Counted from the first letter of the stretch, positions 1 through 9,293 are shown. The stretch is 64,000 nucleotides of DNA from Sphingomonas sp. LC-1 (GCF_025371035.1 NZ_JANZXB010000005.1:124001-188000); one strand, 5' to 3'. The notes: generated by a model from the letters alone, not told the origin. Numbers and translations are program-made.

Positions 1-624
1 CTGTCTCTGCCGCGCGGCGCGATGACGTTGTTTCGCGATCCTGCCCTGCGCCTGCTCTATGCCGAGAGCTTCCTGCTCATGGGCATTTTCGTGACCATCT
101 ACAATTATGCCGGTTTCCATCTGATCGCGCCGCCCTATGGACTGGGGCAGGCAACGGTCGGCGCCATATTCCTCCTTTATATTCTCGGTTCGGTAAGTTC
201 GAGCCTGTTCGGCGGACTGGCGGGCAAGGTCGGCCGCCGCCGGATATTCTGGCTTCCCACGACCCTGTTGATCGCGGGTGTCGGTCTGACGCTGGCCAGC
301 CCGCTCTGGGCGATCGTTGCAGGCATCGCCATCGCAACGGTCGGCTTCTTCGGCGCCCACTCGATCGCGAGCGCCTGGGTCGGGCGACGGGGTGGTGCGC
401 GACGCGGACAGGCGGCGGCTTGGTATCTGTTCTTCTATTATATGGGATCGAGCGTGCTCGGCTCCGCAGGGGGGATCGCCTGGACCCGCATGGGCTGGCC
501 CGGTGTCGTTGGTTTCTGCATCGCTCTGGGCGCACTGGCGATCGCGGGCAGCCTTTTGCTGGTCTTCGTTCGCCCCCTGGCGGTCGAGCCCGGCCCGGCC
601 GCGGTGGTTCCACCCCAGGCCTGA
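1..624 (+). CDS. MFS transporter, C-terminal part (5' end outside window)
   Basis: The reading frame is open from the first base of the window, so this is the C-terminal half of a larger protein; the first internal ATG is at 22. The roughly 207 visible residues form about six hydrophobic membrane segments separated by short loops. The loop GGLAGKVGRRRIF is the conserved G-x3-D/G-R-x-GRR signature between helices of the major facilitator superfamily. Family knowledge says these are inner-membrane secondary transporters, and the closest resemblance is to the drug or metabolite exporters of the YnfM type. The substrate cannot be read from the sequence. The gene lies 132 bases upstream of an exported sulfatase on the same strand, but there is no overlap to prove an operon. 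No strong terminator is obvious in that gap. Confidence 0.85.
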   Translation: MSLPRGAMTLFRDPALRLLYAESFLLMGIFVTIYNYAGFHLIAPPYGLGQATVGAIFLLYILGSVSSSLFGGLAGKVGRRRIFWLPTTLLIAGVGLTLASPLWAIVAGIAIATVGFFGAHSIASAWVGRRGGARRGQAAAWYLFFYYMGSSVLGSAGGIAWTRMGWPGVVGFCIALGALAIAGSLLLVFVRPLAVEPGPAAVVPPQA

Positions 625-756
625 GGAACGGTCTAAGCTCGCCGGAAACGAAAGAAGTAAATCCTATCTAATCAGTAGAGATTATTCGTTGGCTCCCTCA
701 GGATGAGGTCTATCCCTGGCGAGCAGCCGCCCGAACGGCGCGAAAAGGGAGCAGAT

Positions 757-2529
757 ATGATCGGTGGAAGATTGTTGGCAGTGGCCCTCCCGGCCCTGAT
801 CGCGGCTACTCCGGTTTTGGCCAAGCCCGTGCCCATGGCAGCACAGGAGGCCGGGCAGCAGCAAGCGCCCAAGGACGCGCCCAACTTCCTGATCATAGTC
901 GCGGACGATCTCGGATGGTCCGATCTGGGAGCCTTTGGGGGAGAGATCGCGACGCCCAACTTGGACGCGCTGGCCTTGTCCGGGGTGCGCTTCACCGGTT
1001 TCCATACCGCGCCAACCTGTTCGCCGACCCGATCGATGTTGATGAGCGGGGTGGACAATCACGAAGCCGGACTTGGTACGATGGCCGAGCTTCTCGGTCC
1101 CGCGACGGAAGGGCGCCCCGGTTACGAAGGGTATCTGAACGACCGCGTCGCCTCGATCGCAGAACTGCTGCGCGCGGGCGGCTATGCGACGTTGATGGCG
1201 GGCAAATGGCATCTCGGCCTGACGCCGGATCGCGAGCCCGCCGCGCGGGGCTTCGAGCATAGCTTCGCCCTTCTTCAGGGCCTGTCGAACCATTTCGGCG
1301 CGGACCAGAACGAGGCCTGGACCAAGGCTGGACTCGCCCCCAGCTATCGCGACGATGGCAAGCCCGCCGTCCTGCCCGACGGCGCCTATTCGGCCGACTA
1401 TTTCGCCGATCGGTTGATCGGCTATCTCGACGCCGCGACCAAGGCCAGGGACGCCCGGCCTTTCTTCGCCTATCTGCCCTTCACGACACCGCACTGGCCG
1501 CTGCAGGCGCCGGAGGAGACGATCGCCAAATATAAGGGCCGCTATGACGCGGGCTATGAGGCGCTACGGGCCGAGCGGCTTGCGCGGCAAAAGGCGCTCG
1601 GGCTGGTGCCTGCGGATACGGTTTCGCATAGTCTGGAACTGGCACGCCCCTGGGCTTCGCTCAGCAAGGCGGAGCGGGCGATCGAGGCACGCAAGATGGA
1701 GGTCTATGCCGCGATGGTCGATCGCATGGACCAGAATGTCGGCCGCGTCATCGCCGCGTTGAAGGCACAAGGCCGATACGACAATACCATCATCCTCTTT
1801 TTCGCCGACAATGGGCCGGAAGGGAACGTCATCGAGGCGCCCAGCCCGAAGTTCAAGGTCGGATCGCCTGCGACGGCCCTTCCGTCCGTCGAGACCTTGG
1901 GGATCGACAACAGCCTGGGCAATATCGGCAAGCCGACCAGCTATGTCGGCTATGGCCCTGGTTGGGCACAGGCCAATTCGACGCCGTCCTGGCTGGTCAA
2001 GGGCTACACCACCGAGGGCGGTATCCGGGTCAGCGCCTTTGCGGCGGGGCGTGGGATCAGCGGCGGCGGACGGATCGCCAACGCCAATCTGGACGTGCGC
2101 GACGTGGCGCCGACGCTGCTCGACTATGCGGGGCTCCGCCAGCCGAGCCGATATGCGGGTCGTGCGGTACTACCATTCGAGGGGCATAGCCTGCGGCCGG
2201 TACTCGCCCAAACGGCAGCCGGCGTGCGCCCGGCCGACGAGACGCTGGGCTATGAGCTGTTCTTCCGCCGGGCCCTGCGCAAGGGCGACTGGAAGGTCGT
2301 GTTCCTGCCAACTCCGACCGACCGCTATACGCGGGGCGGCGTCAGCACAGGACGGTGGCAGCTTTTCAACGTGGCGGCGGATCCCGGCGAGACGAAGGAC
2401 CTGGCGGCAGCGGAACCGACCAAGCTGGCCGAACTGGTGGATGCTTATGACCAATATGCCAAGGCCAAGGGCGTCGTGCCGTTGCCCGCAAATGCTAAGG
2501 CGTCGCCGGCTCCGGCGGCACGACCATGA
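757..2529 (+). CDS. Exported formylglycine-dependent sulfatase (arylsulfatase family)
   Basis: This hydrolyses a sulfate ester in the periplasm or outside the cell; the substrate is unknown. The 590-residue protein begins with a hydrophobic signal peptide and then the metal-site segment VADDLGWSD. Residues 88-92 read C-S-P-T-R, the sulfatase signature whose cysteine is converted to formylglycine; it has the C-x-P-T-R pattern recognised by FGE-type maturases. The C-terminal part includes the usual ADNGPEG and FFADN-type metal and substrate segments. I chose ATG 757 because GGGAG lies just upstream and the signal peptide then starts the protein; an in-frame ATG at 703 would add 18 unlikely residues. 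The stop overlaps the start of an FGE homologue by 4 nt, which strongly suggests substrate and maturase are made together. An inverted repeat TAATC-N6-GATTA at 669-684 is a possible operator. Confidence 0.93.
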   Translation: MIGGRLLAVALPALIAATPVLAKPVPMAAQEAGQQQAPKDAPNFLIIVADDLGWSDLGAFGGEIATPNLDALALSGVRFTGFHTAPTCSPTRSMLMSGVDNHEAGLGTMAELLGPATEGRPGYEGYLNDRVASIAELLRAGGYATLMAGKWHLGLTPDREPAARGFEHSFALLQGLSNHFGADQNEAWTKAGLAPSYRDDGKPAVLPDGAYSADYFADRLIGYLDAATKARDARPFFAYLPFTTPHWPLQAPEETIAKYKGRYDAGYEALRAERLARQKALGLVPADTVSHSLELARPWASLSKAERAIEARKMEVYAAMVDRMDQNVGRVIAALKAQGRYDNTIILFFADNGPEGNVIEAPSPKFKVGSPATALPSVETLGIDNSLGNIGKPTSYVGYGPGWAQANSTPSWLVKGYTTEGGIRVSAFAAGRGISGGGRIANANLDVRDVAPTLLDYAGLRQPSRYAGRAVLPFEGHSLRPVLAQTAAGVRPADETLGYELFFRRALRKGDWKVVFLPTPTDRYTRGGVSTGRWQLFNVAADPGETKDLAAAEPTKLAELVDAYDQYAKAKGVVPLPANAKASPAPAARP

Positions 2530-3395
2530 GGCGGGGGGCGGCGCTGCTGCTGCTATTGGCGAGTGTGCCGCTCGGCGCACCGGCGGCGGAGCCGGTTCGG
2601 CGCTGCGTGGCTCGGGATGCGGTGGTGACGATTGCCGCCGGGTCCGTCCTGTTGGGCGAGGACGGGGCGGATCGACCGGGTGAGCCGACCACGGTCGCTG
2701 CCTTCCGCATCGATGCTCATGAAGTCACCAACCGGCAATTTGCCGCTTTTGTCGCGGCGACCGGCTACCGCACACGCGCCGAGCGGGAAGGTGCTTCGGC
2801 CCTGTTCGTATCGCCCGATCAGCCGGTGTCGCTCGACGACGCCTCGCGCTGGTGGCGCTGGACTCCAGGGGCGGACTGGCGGCACCCAAAGGGTCCAGGC
2901 AGCGACCTGACCGGGCGTGGCGATCAGCCGGTGGTCCATGTCGATCGCGACGATGCGCTGGCCTATGCCCGATGGGCGGGCGGCGCGCTTCCCACGACGG
3001 CGCAATGGGAACGTGCGGCGCGTGGCAACCAGAATGCGACGCGCGATCCGATCGAATGGGCATTCGACCACGGCAAGCCGCGCGCCAATGTGTGGGAGGG
3101 GGTATTCCCCATCCGTGACACGGGCGATGACGGCTATGCCGGGATCGCGCCGGTGGGATGCTTCGAAGCCAATGACCTGGGCATATACGACATGGTCGGC
3201 AATGTCTGGGAATGGGTGGCGGGCGAGGGCGATGTCGGGCTGGTAAAGGGTGGAAGCTATCTTTGCGCGACGAACTATTGCGCCAACTTCCGCCCGGCCG
3301 CGTTTCAGGCGCAGGAGCATGACTTGCCGACATCGCATATCGGCTTTCGTGTCGCCTATCCGATCGCGGGACCTTCAGTCGCGCGGCGGCTCTAG
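2526..3395 (+). CDS. Formylglycine-generating-enzyme (SUMF1) family protein with a signal peptide
   Basis: FGE oxidises the cysteine of the sulfatase signature to formylglycine using oxygen and copper. The 289-residue protein has the FGE fold throughout: an N-terminal EVTNRQFAAF segment, WRHPKGPGS at about residues 118-126, PTTAQWERAARG near 156-167, and GNVWEW at 225-230. The segment GGSYLCATNYC carries Cys247 and Cys252, spaced exactly like the two catalytic copper-binding cysteines of authentic FGE (Cys336/Cys341 in human numbering), so it looks catalytically complete. The odd feature is the N-terminus: MRR, a run of Leu and Ala, and an A-x-A-like site ending near residue 21, which reads as a Sec signal peptide. 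Most bacterial FGEs act in the cytoplasm. It overlaps the sulfatase stop by ATGA, so translation is probably coupled. A related non-FGE role (EgtB/PvdO type) is possible but less likely given both cysteines. Confidence 0.88.
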   Translation: MRRGAALLLLLASVPLGAPAAEPVRRCVARDAVVTIAAGSVLLGEDGADRPGEPTTVAAFRIDAHEVTNRQFAAFVAATGYRTRAEREGASALFVSPDQPVSLDDASRWWRWTPGADWRHPKGPGSDLTGRGDQPVVHVDRDDALAYARWAGGALPTTAQWERAARGNQNATRDPIEWAFDHGKPRANVWEGVFPIRDTGDDGYAGIAPVGCFEANDLGIYDMVGNVWEWVAGEGDVGLVKGGSYLCATNYCANFRPAAFQAQEHDLPTSHIGFRVAYPIAGPSVARRL

Positions 3396-3533
3396 CGGGA
3401 TCAGCAATCGTGACAGCCCCGCGAAACGCGCCGGGTCTTCCCAATTGAGAAGCGGCACATCGTCGCTGTTTATGGCATTGCTTTGCCCGCTTGTCGGATA
3501 GCAGGCGGCCAGTACCGGGTGGCAATGGCCCAT
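3375..3533 (-). other. Short minus-strand open frame, possible 3' gene remnant
   Basis: A 52-codon frame runs on the minus strand from ATG 3533 into the end of the FGE gene. Its last 33 codons have a coding-like third-position GC bias and an ordinary protein composition (INSDDVPLLNWEDPARF and following). The first part is less convincing and there is no clear ribosome binding site. It may be the 3' remnant of a lost gene or a chance frame. No family is recognised. Confidence 0.2.
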
Positions 3534-3627
3534 GACGCGGCGGGCGTCAGCACTGCCACGGTCAAGACACGGACCATCAAGTCGTAAGGACATTGCCGGA
3601 CAGGACAATCGAGGGCAGGGGTGGGAC

Positions 3628-4836
3628 ATGTCCCCATCTGGCCCCGACCCGATCTCGTCACGTTCGTTCCTTCCCCTATGGATTTTCGCATTGGCGAATG
3701 TCGGCGGTGTGATCGCATATCTGCCGCTGTTGACGTTACTCGTGCCGCTCAAGGTGGAGGCGATCAGCCCGGAGGGACGGATCACCCTGCTATCTCTGCT
3801 CACGGTCGCGGGCGCGGTGGTCGCCAGCCTGGCCAATATCCTGTTCGGCTGGTTGAGCGATCGCTCCGCAGGAACCGGTTGGGGCCGGCGGGGATGGATG
3901 GCGATTGGCCTGGGTGGGATCGCGGTCAGCTATGCCCTGATCGCCTGGGCCGCGACTCCCGTTTCCGTGGTCGCGGCGGTCCTGTGTTTCCAGTTCGCGG
4001 TGAATGCGCTGCTCGCGCCCTTGCTGGCGATCATGGCCGAAGAGATTCCCGACGCGAAGCGCGGCATGGCTGGCGGCCTGATCGCCCTGGGAAATCCGGC
4101 GGCATCCGCTTTGTCGGCCTGGCTGGTTGGGGAGGCGGTGCTGGGCGAGGCGGGGCGTTTGACCGTCGTGGCTGCGATGGTGACGGCCTGCGCCCTGCCG
4201 CTGATCGCGACACGGGCGCGGCTCATCACCCCGGCGAAGGTTCAGGACGTCGCGCCGCGGCGCCCGCCGCGGCGCGATTTCTGGATCGCCGGTGTCTCAC
4301 GCCTGCTGGTCCAAGTCGCCGTCGTCGCTACCCAATGCTATCTGCTTTATTATTTCGAGACGATCGTGCCGCCCTCGCAATGGGCCAACCTGCCACGCTC
4401 GGTCGGGCAGCTTCTGACGCTTGCCTTTGTCGTACCGCTGCCGCTTGCGCTGATCTTCGGGCGTTTGGCGGACCGGACCGAGCGACGGAAATATGTGCTA
4501 CTTTCCTCCGCGCTGGTTGCCGCGATCGGCCTGTTCGCGATGGCATTGGCGCAAAGCCTGGAAGCGGGCGCTGCGGCATTCATCCTCTACGCCGCCGGAT
4601 CCTCTGTCTTCGTGGCGTTGCACTGGGGCCTCAGTTTCCAGTTGCTGCCCGATCCGCGTCACCATGGGCGGGATCTTGGTCTGTTCAACCTGACCAATAC
4701 GTTGCCGAGTTTCCTGGGGGCGGCGCTGACCTGGACGTTCGCAACGCCGCAGGATTTCAAGGTGATCCTGCTGGTCCTGGGGTTCCTCACCGCTTCGGGT
4801 GGGCTGGCAGTACTGGGGGTAAGGGCATGGCGATGA
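3628..4836 (+). CDS. MFS transporter
   Basis: A 402-residue inner-membrane protein with about twelve hydrophobic segments. The loop after the second helix, FGWLSDRSAGTGWGRRGWM, is the MFS signature (G-x3-D-R-x-G-RR, here with a short insertion). A second, weaker copy, FGRLADRTERRKY, sits at the start of the C-terminal half, as expected from the internal duplication of the family. ATG 3628 was chosen because AGGGG lies just upstream and the first helix follows directly; the frame is open further upstream to 3532, but those residues are not membrane-like. It follows the sulfatase/FGE pair by 232 nt on the same strand, so it could take up the desulfated product, but this rests only on proximity. 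The substrate is unknown. Confidence 0.88.
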   Translation: MSPSGPDPISSRSFLPLWIFALANVGGVIAYLPLLTLLVPLKVEAISPEGRITLLSLLTVAGAVVASLANILFGWLSDRSAGTGWGRRGWMAIGLGGIAVSYALIAWAATPVSVVAAVLCFQFAVNALLAPLLAIMAEEIPDAKRGMAGGLIALGNPAASALSAWLVGEAVLGEAGRLTVVAAMVTACALPLIATRARLITPAKVQDVAPRRPPRRDFWIAGVSRLLVQVAVVATQCYLLYYFETIVPPSQWANLPRSVGQLLTLAFVVPLPLALIFGRLADRTERRKYVLLSSALVAAIGLFAMALAQSLEAGAAAFILYAAGSSVFVALHWGLSFQLLPDPRHHGRDLGLFNLTNTLPSFLGAALTWTFATPQDFKVILLVLGFLTASGGLAVLGVRAWR

Positions 4837-4923
4837 TGATCCGGTGCCCTTAGCTCCCAGCTCCGCCATGGGCTTGGGCCCTTTGGACTAGGTTTTAGGG
4901 AGATTGGGCCGTAACGTTTAGGA

Positions 4924-5811
4924 ATGGCGCGACTATTTCATCTCCTGCTGACGCTGACCGCGTTCCTGTCTTCGACGATGGCTTGGGCCCAATGCCGTCC
5001 CGGTTCCCTGGATGCCATTATCAAGGGTGAGGCAGCAATTCACCTTCCCACGACGCCATCCATGGGACCCCGACCATTGGTGCTGTTGCTTCATGGCAGC
5101 ACGAGCAACGGTGCCGAGATGCTTCGGGACAGTGCTCTTGCCGATACGGCGGATCGACACGACTTCATCGTCCTTGCCCCCAATGGCGGCATTCCCGCAG
5201 GCCGTGGCTTCGTCTGGAATATTCCCGGAGTCCCGACCGTAACGGGGTCTCTGCCGCCAAAGGATGCGCGCGATGACGTGGCCTATCTCGCCCGGCTCGT
5301 AGACCGGATGATCGCAACAGGGTGCGTCGATCGGAGCCGCGTTTACGCAACGGGTCTATCGGGGGGTGGTCGGATGACGTCCTTGCTAGGCTGTCGCATA
5401 CCGGACCGGCTAGCCGCGATTGCGCCAGTCGTAGGGCTGCGAGCCGGTCGTCCTCTCAAGGGCGATAGCAGCCGTGCCGACCCTTCGACCTGCCGCCCGC
5501 CCATCCCCTTGGCTCTTCTCGCCTTTTCCGGCGATGCCGATACGACCAATCCGATAGCCGGTGGCGGCGCACCCTATTGGCAATATACGCAGGCTACGGC
5601 GCTTCAGCGCTGGGGGCAGATGAACGGATGCGCCGCGCCCTATGCCCGGAACATCGCCGCGAACATCTATGAACAGGGCTATGCCAAATGCCGGGGTGGC
5701 GTCGCCGTTGCGGCGCGTGTGAAACGAGGTGGAGGGCATAGCTGGTCGGTGGTGGACAATGAGGCGATGTGGACGTTCCTGTCCCGATATACACGCCCAA
5801 CGGCACCCTAG
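4924..5811 (+). CDS. Exported PHB-depolymerase-family esterase (LpqC-like)
   Basis: A 295-residue alpha/beta hydrolase with a clear signal peptide (hydrophobic residues 4-18, cleavage after AWA). The oxyanion region is LLLHGST near 55-60, the nucleophile is Ser146 in GLSGG, the acid is probably Asp204 or Asp206 in SGDAD, and the catalytic histidine is His272 in GGGHSW. The order and spacing match the family that holds poly(3-hydroxybutyrate) depolymerases, feruloyl esterases and acetyl-xylan esterases. A xylan-side-chain esterase would fit the glucuronoxylan locus 16 kb away, but that is inference. An AGGA element lies just before the start. Its stop overlaps that of the convergent acylase gene by 4 nt. 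The true substrate cannot be read from the sequence. Confidence 0.85.
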   Translation: MARLFHLLLTLTAFLSSTMAWAQCRPGSLDAIIKGEAAIHLPTTPSMGPRPLVLLLHGSTSNGAEMLRDSALADTADRHDFIVLAPNGGIPAGRGFVWNIPGVPTVTGSLPPKDARDDVAYLARLVDRMIATGCVDRSRVYATGLSGGGRMTSLLGCRIPDRLAAIAPVVGLRAGRPLKGDSSRADPSTCRPPIPLALLAFSGDADTTNPIAGGGAPYWQYTQATALQRWGQMNGCAAPYARNIAANIYEQGYAKCRGGVAVAARVKRGGGHSWSVVDNEAMWTFLSRYTRPTAP

Positions 5812-7991
5812 CTTCCGGGGCGGTAAGTCCGCTCTACATGACCGGTGAGCTCGTCCGGATAAAAATAGACCGGGCGCAATCGCCCATTGGCATAGCGCTC
5901 GATCTGGTCGGCAAAATGAGGAGAGGCGGGATCGCCGCTCTGGCCGCCAGCCATGACCGCCATGGCCTTCACTCGCGGACCGAATTCCACAACCGCGACG
6001 AAGCTGTTCCCGCTGGTCCCATAATAGGCTTTGGTGCCCGGCCAGGCCTTCGCACCGAACGAGGCCAGGCTGCCCCACTGGGCGGAGGTGAAGGGCACGG
6101 GCGTCGAGGGTCGCGCATCGTCAAAATGCGGTTGGATGGCATCGTCCAGCCGCTGAAAGCGATTAATATCCCCCCAGCGGGTGCGCCAACTGCCAAAATC
6201 GCGCGTAAGGCGGATGACAGCCGATTCCAAGGCGGCGAGTTTGGCCGGGACATCCACATGAGTGGCGATATAGTCCGGGACGTTCATCCGCTGGGCCTGA
6301 GCAAAGCCGCCGAACTCTCGCCAGAGCTGATCGCCCCAGAACACGGCAAGGCTGGTTGCAACCGAGTCATAGCCCCAACGATGATCCCAGCCCGCCAGCG
6401 TCGCGACGGGCTCCGCCAGCGCCGACCGACGGGGATCGCCAGGCGGCAAGCTCTTCCATGCCGCCACTAGGCCGGGCAACAGTCGAGCAAAGGCAGGCAG
6501 ATAGGGATCATACGCGGCCTTACGCAGGCTGTCGGGCGTCCAGTCGCGCTTGCCCGTCAGCAACAGGTCTGCATGGTCACCTCGCGCGTTCGCGCCCGTC
6601 TGATCCATATAGCGCGGATAGTCGGCGGCCCTCGGACTATCGGGACCAGCAGAACTCCAGGGCCAGTCATTGGTGTTGTGGACCCAGCCCACCCGTGGAT
6701 TGGCGACGCTGGGCAGGCTGGCGAGCGGGTGAAGGCCTTGCCAGTCGGTCGCGGGATCGCTGCCATCGACGGGGCGGGTATAGTCGAAGCGATTGTCCCG
6801 CACCGGCATGAATTGCGGCATCAGGAATGCGATCTCGCCCTTGTCGTCGGCGAATAACGTATCGTTGGAGGAGTTCGCCTTTCGCTCCGCGATCTTCAGA
6901 TAGTCGGCCAGATTGGTTGCCTTGGTGCGAAGCCAGCTTTGCTCCAGTGCCGGGATGGGGCACCACATCAGCGCCGTGGCGATCCACCGACCGTCTTTCG
7001 CCGCTACGATCGGGCCATGATGGGTTCGCCACGTATCGAAGCGCCGCTCACCCATGTTGCCATCGGACCTGCGGAAGCGGATCGTCACGGCGCGCTGGGT
7101 GACGGGCCGTGTTTCGCGGCCATAGCGATACGCCCACCCCTTGGGCCCGCGCGTGATCTTCTCGGCGAACTGATCGACATTGTCGACCGTGGACGAGGTA
7201 TGCATCCAGCCGGCATGCGCATTGAAACCCTGGTAGACGAAGAATTGCCCCCAGGTGCTGGCGCCATAGGCGTTCAGCCCCGTGTCGCTTGTCATCTGCG
7301 CTTCGGATCGGAAGTAGAAGCTGGTGTGCGGGTTGATCAGCAGGAGCGCGTGGCCCGCTCGGGTCAACTTGGGAGCAATCGCAATTCCGTTGGACCCGGA
7401 CGGCTCGCGCGGAACCATTCCCAATTCCTCGGGGCTGGGCGGCGTCGGCCGGCCATAAAAGCTCTTCAGGTCGGCCAGCGAAATGCGTTCGATGTCGCCG
7501 CCGATGCTGCCCTCTGTGAAGCTCAACGCCATCCATGGCTCGAACTTGGTCAGGACCTTCGGCTTCGTTTCCGGATGGGTCGCCAGATAATAGTTCAGCC
7601 CATCGGCCCAGGCGTCCATGAGCGTTCGCAGCCAAGCGGGACTGGCGGCATATTGCGCCTGTAGCTCCGCCGGATCGACATAGAGACGCTGGCGCAAATC
7701 AGCCCAGATCGCCTCTTCGCCCTCCGCCTCGGCGGTCCGCCCTAGCGCGGTCAGATAATTGGCTTCGATCCGCGCGAAATCATCCTCTGCCTGCGCATAG
7801 ATCATGCCGAATACCGCATCGGCGTCGCTGTGTCCGCGGACATGGGGGATGCCCCAATCATCTCGGGCGATCGTGACCCGGGCCGCCCGTTCCTGCCAGC
7901 GTGTCCGGTCCGGATCGGGCACGGCCGCCGCCGTCGCCAGCATCGTCATGAGGATCAGCGGATTGCGTAAGCGTCGCACGGGCTTATTCAT
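5808..7991 (-). CDS. Penicillin acylase family protein (Ntn hydrolase)
   Basis: The 727-residue precursor is of the type that cleaves itself into alpha and beta chains and then hydrolyses an amide such as a penicillin, acyl-homoserine lactone or aculeacin side chain. It starts with a signal peptide, as expected for a periplasmic enzyme. The N-terminal chain has the RDDWGIPHVRG motif near residues 43-53. The nucleophile is Ser200 in the segment SGSNG, which would become the first residue of the beta chain after cleavage. The beta chain has the usual LLINPH and later HTSSTVDNVDQF segments. Length agrees with the family. It is divergent from the amidohydrolase gene, with only 28 nt between the two starts, and its stop overlaps the esterase stop. 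Substrate is unknown; quorum-signal degradation is one possibility. Confidence 0.9.
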   Translation of the reverse strand: MNKPVRRLRNPLILMTMLATAAAVPDPDRTRWQERAARVTIARDDWGIPHVRGHSDADAVFGMIYAQAEDDFARIEANYLTALGRTAEAEGEEAIWADLRQRLYVDPAELQAQYAASPAWLRTLMDAWADGLNYYLATHPETKPKVLTKFEPWMALSFTEGSIGGDIERISLADLKSFYGRPTPPSPEELGMVPREPSGSNGIAIAPKLTRAGHALLLINPHTSFYFRSEAQMTSDTGLNAYGASTWGQFFVYQGFNAHAGWMHTSSTVDNVDQFAEKITRGPKGWAYRYGRETRPVTQRAVTIRFRRSDGNMGERRFDTWRTHHGPIVAAKDGRWIATALMWCPIPALEQSWLRTKATNLADYLKIAERKANSSNDTLFADDKGEIAFLMPQFMPVRDNRFDYTRPVDGSDPATDWQGLHPLASLPSVANPRVGWVHNTNDWPWSSAGPDSPRAADYPRYMDQTGANARGDHADLLLTGKRDWTPDSLRKAAYDPYLPAFARLLPGLVAAWKSLPPGDPRRSALAEPVATLAGWDHRWGYDSVATSLAVFWGDQLWREFGGFAQAQRMNVPDYIATHVDVPAKLAALESAVIRLTRDFGSWRTRWGDINRFQRLDDAIQPHFDDARPSTPVPFTSAQWGSLASFGAKAWPGTKAYYGTSGNSFVAVVEFGPRVKAMAVMAGGQSGDPASPHFADQIERYANGRLRPVYFYPDELTGHVERTYRPGS

Positions 7992-8019
7992 GAACCCAGC
8001 TTAGGACGGAGGTAGGATA

Positions 8020-9288
8020 ATGGCCATGCGTTGGCTGACGATCATGGCAACGCTGGCGCTGGGCGGTGCGAGCGCGCCGCCGCCCGACTCTTCTTCCATT
8101 CTGCTGCGTCCTGCGGCGATATTCGACGGGGTGGACGGCAGGGTTCATGCCGGGTGGCAGGTGTTGGTCAAAGGCGATCGGATCGTGGCCGTTGGTCCTT
8201 CGCTTGTGGCACCGGCGGGCGCTCGGATCATCGACCTCGCAGGCGATACGCTGATGCCGGGGATGATCGAGGGGCATGGCCATTTGTTCCTCCATCCCTA
8301 TGACGAGGCGAGTTGGGATGATCAGGTGCTCCATGAGCCTCTGGCCCTGAGGACCGCCCGTGCGGTCGCCAATGCGCGAGCGACATTGCGAGCCGGTTTC
8401 ACAAGTGAGCGGGACCTCGGCACCGAGGGCGCCGGATATGCCGATGTCGGCCTGAAGGCCGCAATCGATCAGGGAATTGTCGAAGGGCCGCGCTTGAGCG
8501 TCGCGACGCGGGCGATCGTGGCGTTGGGCGCCTATGGACCGAAGGGATTCGAACCGGGTGTGGCTATTCCGCAAGGGGCCGAGGAGGTATCCGGCACCGA
8601 ACAGATGGTGGCGGCGGTCCGGCGGCAGATCGCGGCTGGTGCCGACTGGGTGAAGCTCTATGCCGATTATCGTTGGCGCGCGGGCGAGGAAAGCCGCGCG
8701 ACGTTGAGCATCGATGAAATCAAGGCAGCGGTAGACGCCGCGCATGACGCAGGACGCCCGGTGGCAGTCCATGCGGCGACGGCTGAGGGAATGCGACGGG
8801 CGATCGAGGCGGGGGTCGATACGATCGAACATGGCTATGGCGGCACGGTAGCCATCTTTGCGGCAATGGCGGCCAGGAAGATCGCATTGTGCCCGACGCT
8901 CGCCGCCGCCGATGCGAGCGCCCGCTATCGCGGCTGGAATGGGAGCGAGCCTGCGCCCGCGAGCGTGCGGATCAGCCGGGAGAGCTTTCGGCGCGCGCTC
9001 GCCGCGAAGGTGCCCATCTGCATGGGCGGCGACGTGGGCGTCTTCGCGCACGGGACGAACGCGCGTGAGATGGAATTGATGGCGGCGGCCGGGATGACGC
9101 CAGCGCAAGTCTTGATCGCCGCGACTTCGGGCAACGCACGCTGGATGCGTATAGGCGATAGGCTGGGCGCGGTGACGCCCGGATTGCTTGCCGATCTGAT
9201 CGCCGTCGAGGGAGATCCGACGATCAAGATTGGCGCGATACGATCCGTCCGCATGGTCATGAAGAACGGTAGGGTAATCGCGATCTGA
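8020..9288 (+). CDS. Exported amidohydrolase (imidazolonepropionase/prolidase-like)
   Basis: A 422-residue metal-dependent amidohydrolase with a short signal peptide. The metal ligands can be seen: His86 and His88 in EGHGH, Lys212 in WVKLY, the site of the carboxylated lysine in binuclear members, His251 in AVHAAT, His271 in IEHGYG, and Asp338 in MGGDVG. This set is typical of the exported subgroup that hydrolyses X-Pro dipeptides, N-acyl amino acids or mycotoxin amides. The ribosome site GGAGG precedes ATG 8020 at good distance; ATG 8026 is an alternative two codons in. It shares a very short divergent promoter region with the acylase gene, so the two may be co-regulated. Exact substrate is unknown. 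Confidence 0.9.
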   Translation: MAMRWLTIMATLALGGASAPPPDSSSILLRPAAIFDGVDGRVHAGWQVLVKGDRIVAVGPSLVAPAGARIIDLAGDTLMPGMIEGHGHLFLHPYDEASWDDQVLHEPLALRTARAVANARATLRAGFTSERDLGTEGAGYADVGLKAAIDQGIVEGPRLSVATRAIVALGAYGPKGFEPGVAIPQGAEEVSGTEQMVAAVRRQIAAGADWVKLYADYRWRAGEESRATLSIDEIKAAVDAAHDAGRPVAVHAATAEGMRRAIEAGVDTIEHGYGGTVAIFAAMAARKIALCPTLAAADASARYRGWNGSEPAPASVRISRESFRRALAAKVPICMGGDVGVFAHGTNAREMELMAAAGMTPAQVLIAATSGNARWMRIGDRLGAVTPGLLADLIAVEGDPTIKIGAIRSVRMVMKNGRVIAI

Positions 9289-9293
9289 TATCG

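Noticed and set aside
3621-4853. 410-codon alternative frame over the second MFS transporter
   Set aside because: Its composition (Arg, Gly, Asp rich, no helices) is not protein-like, while the other frame gives twelve clean membrane helices.
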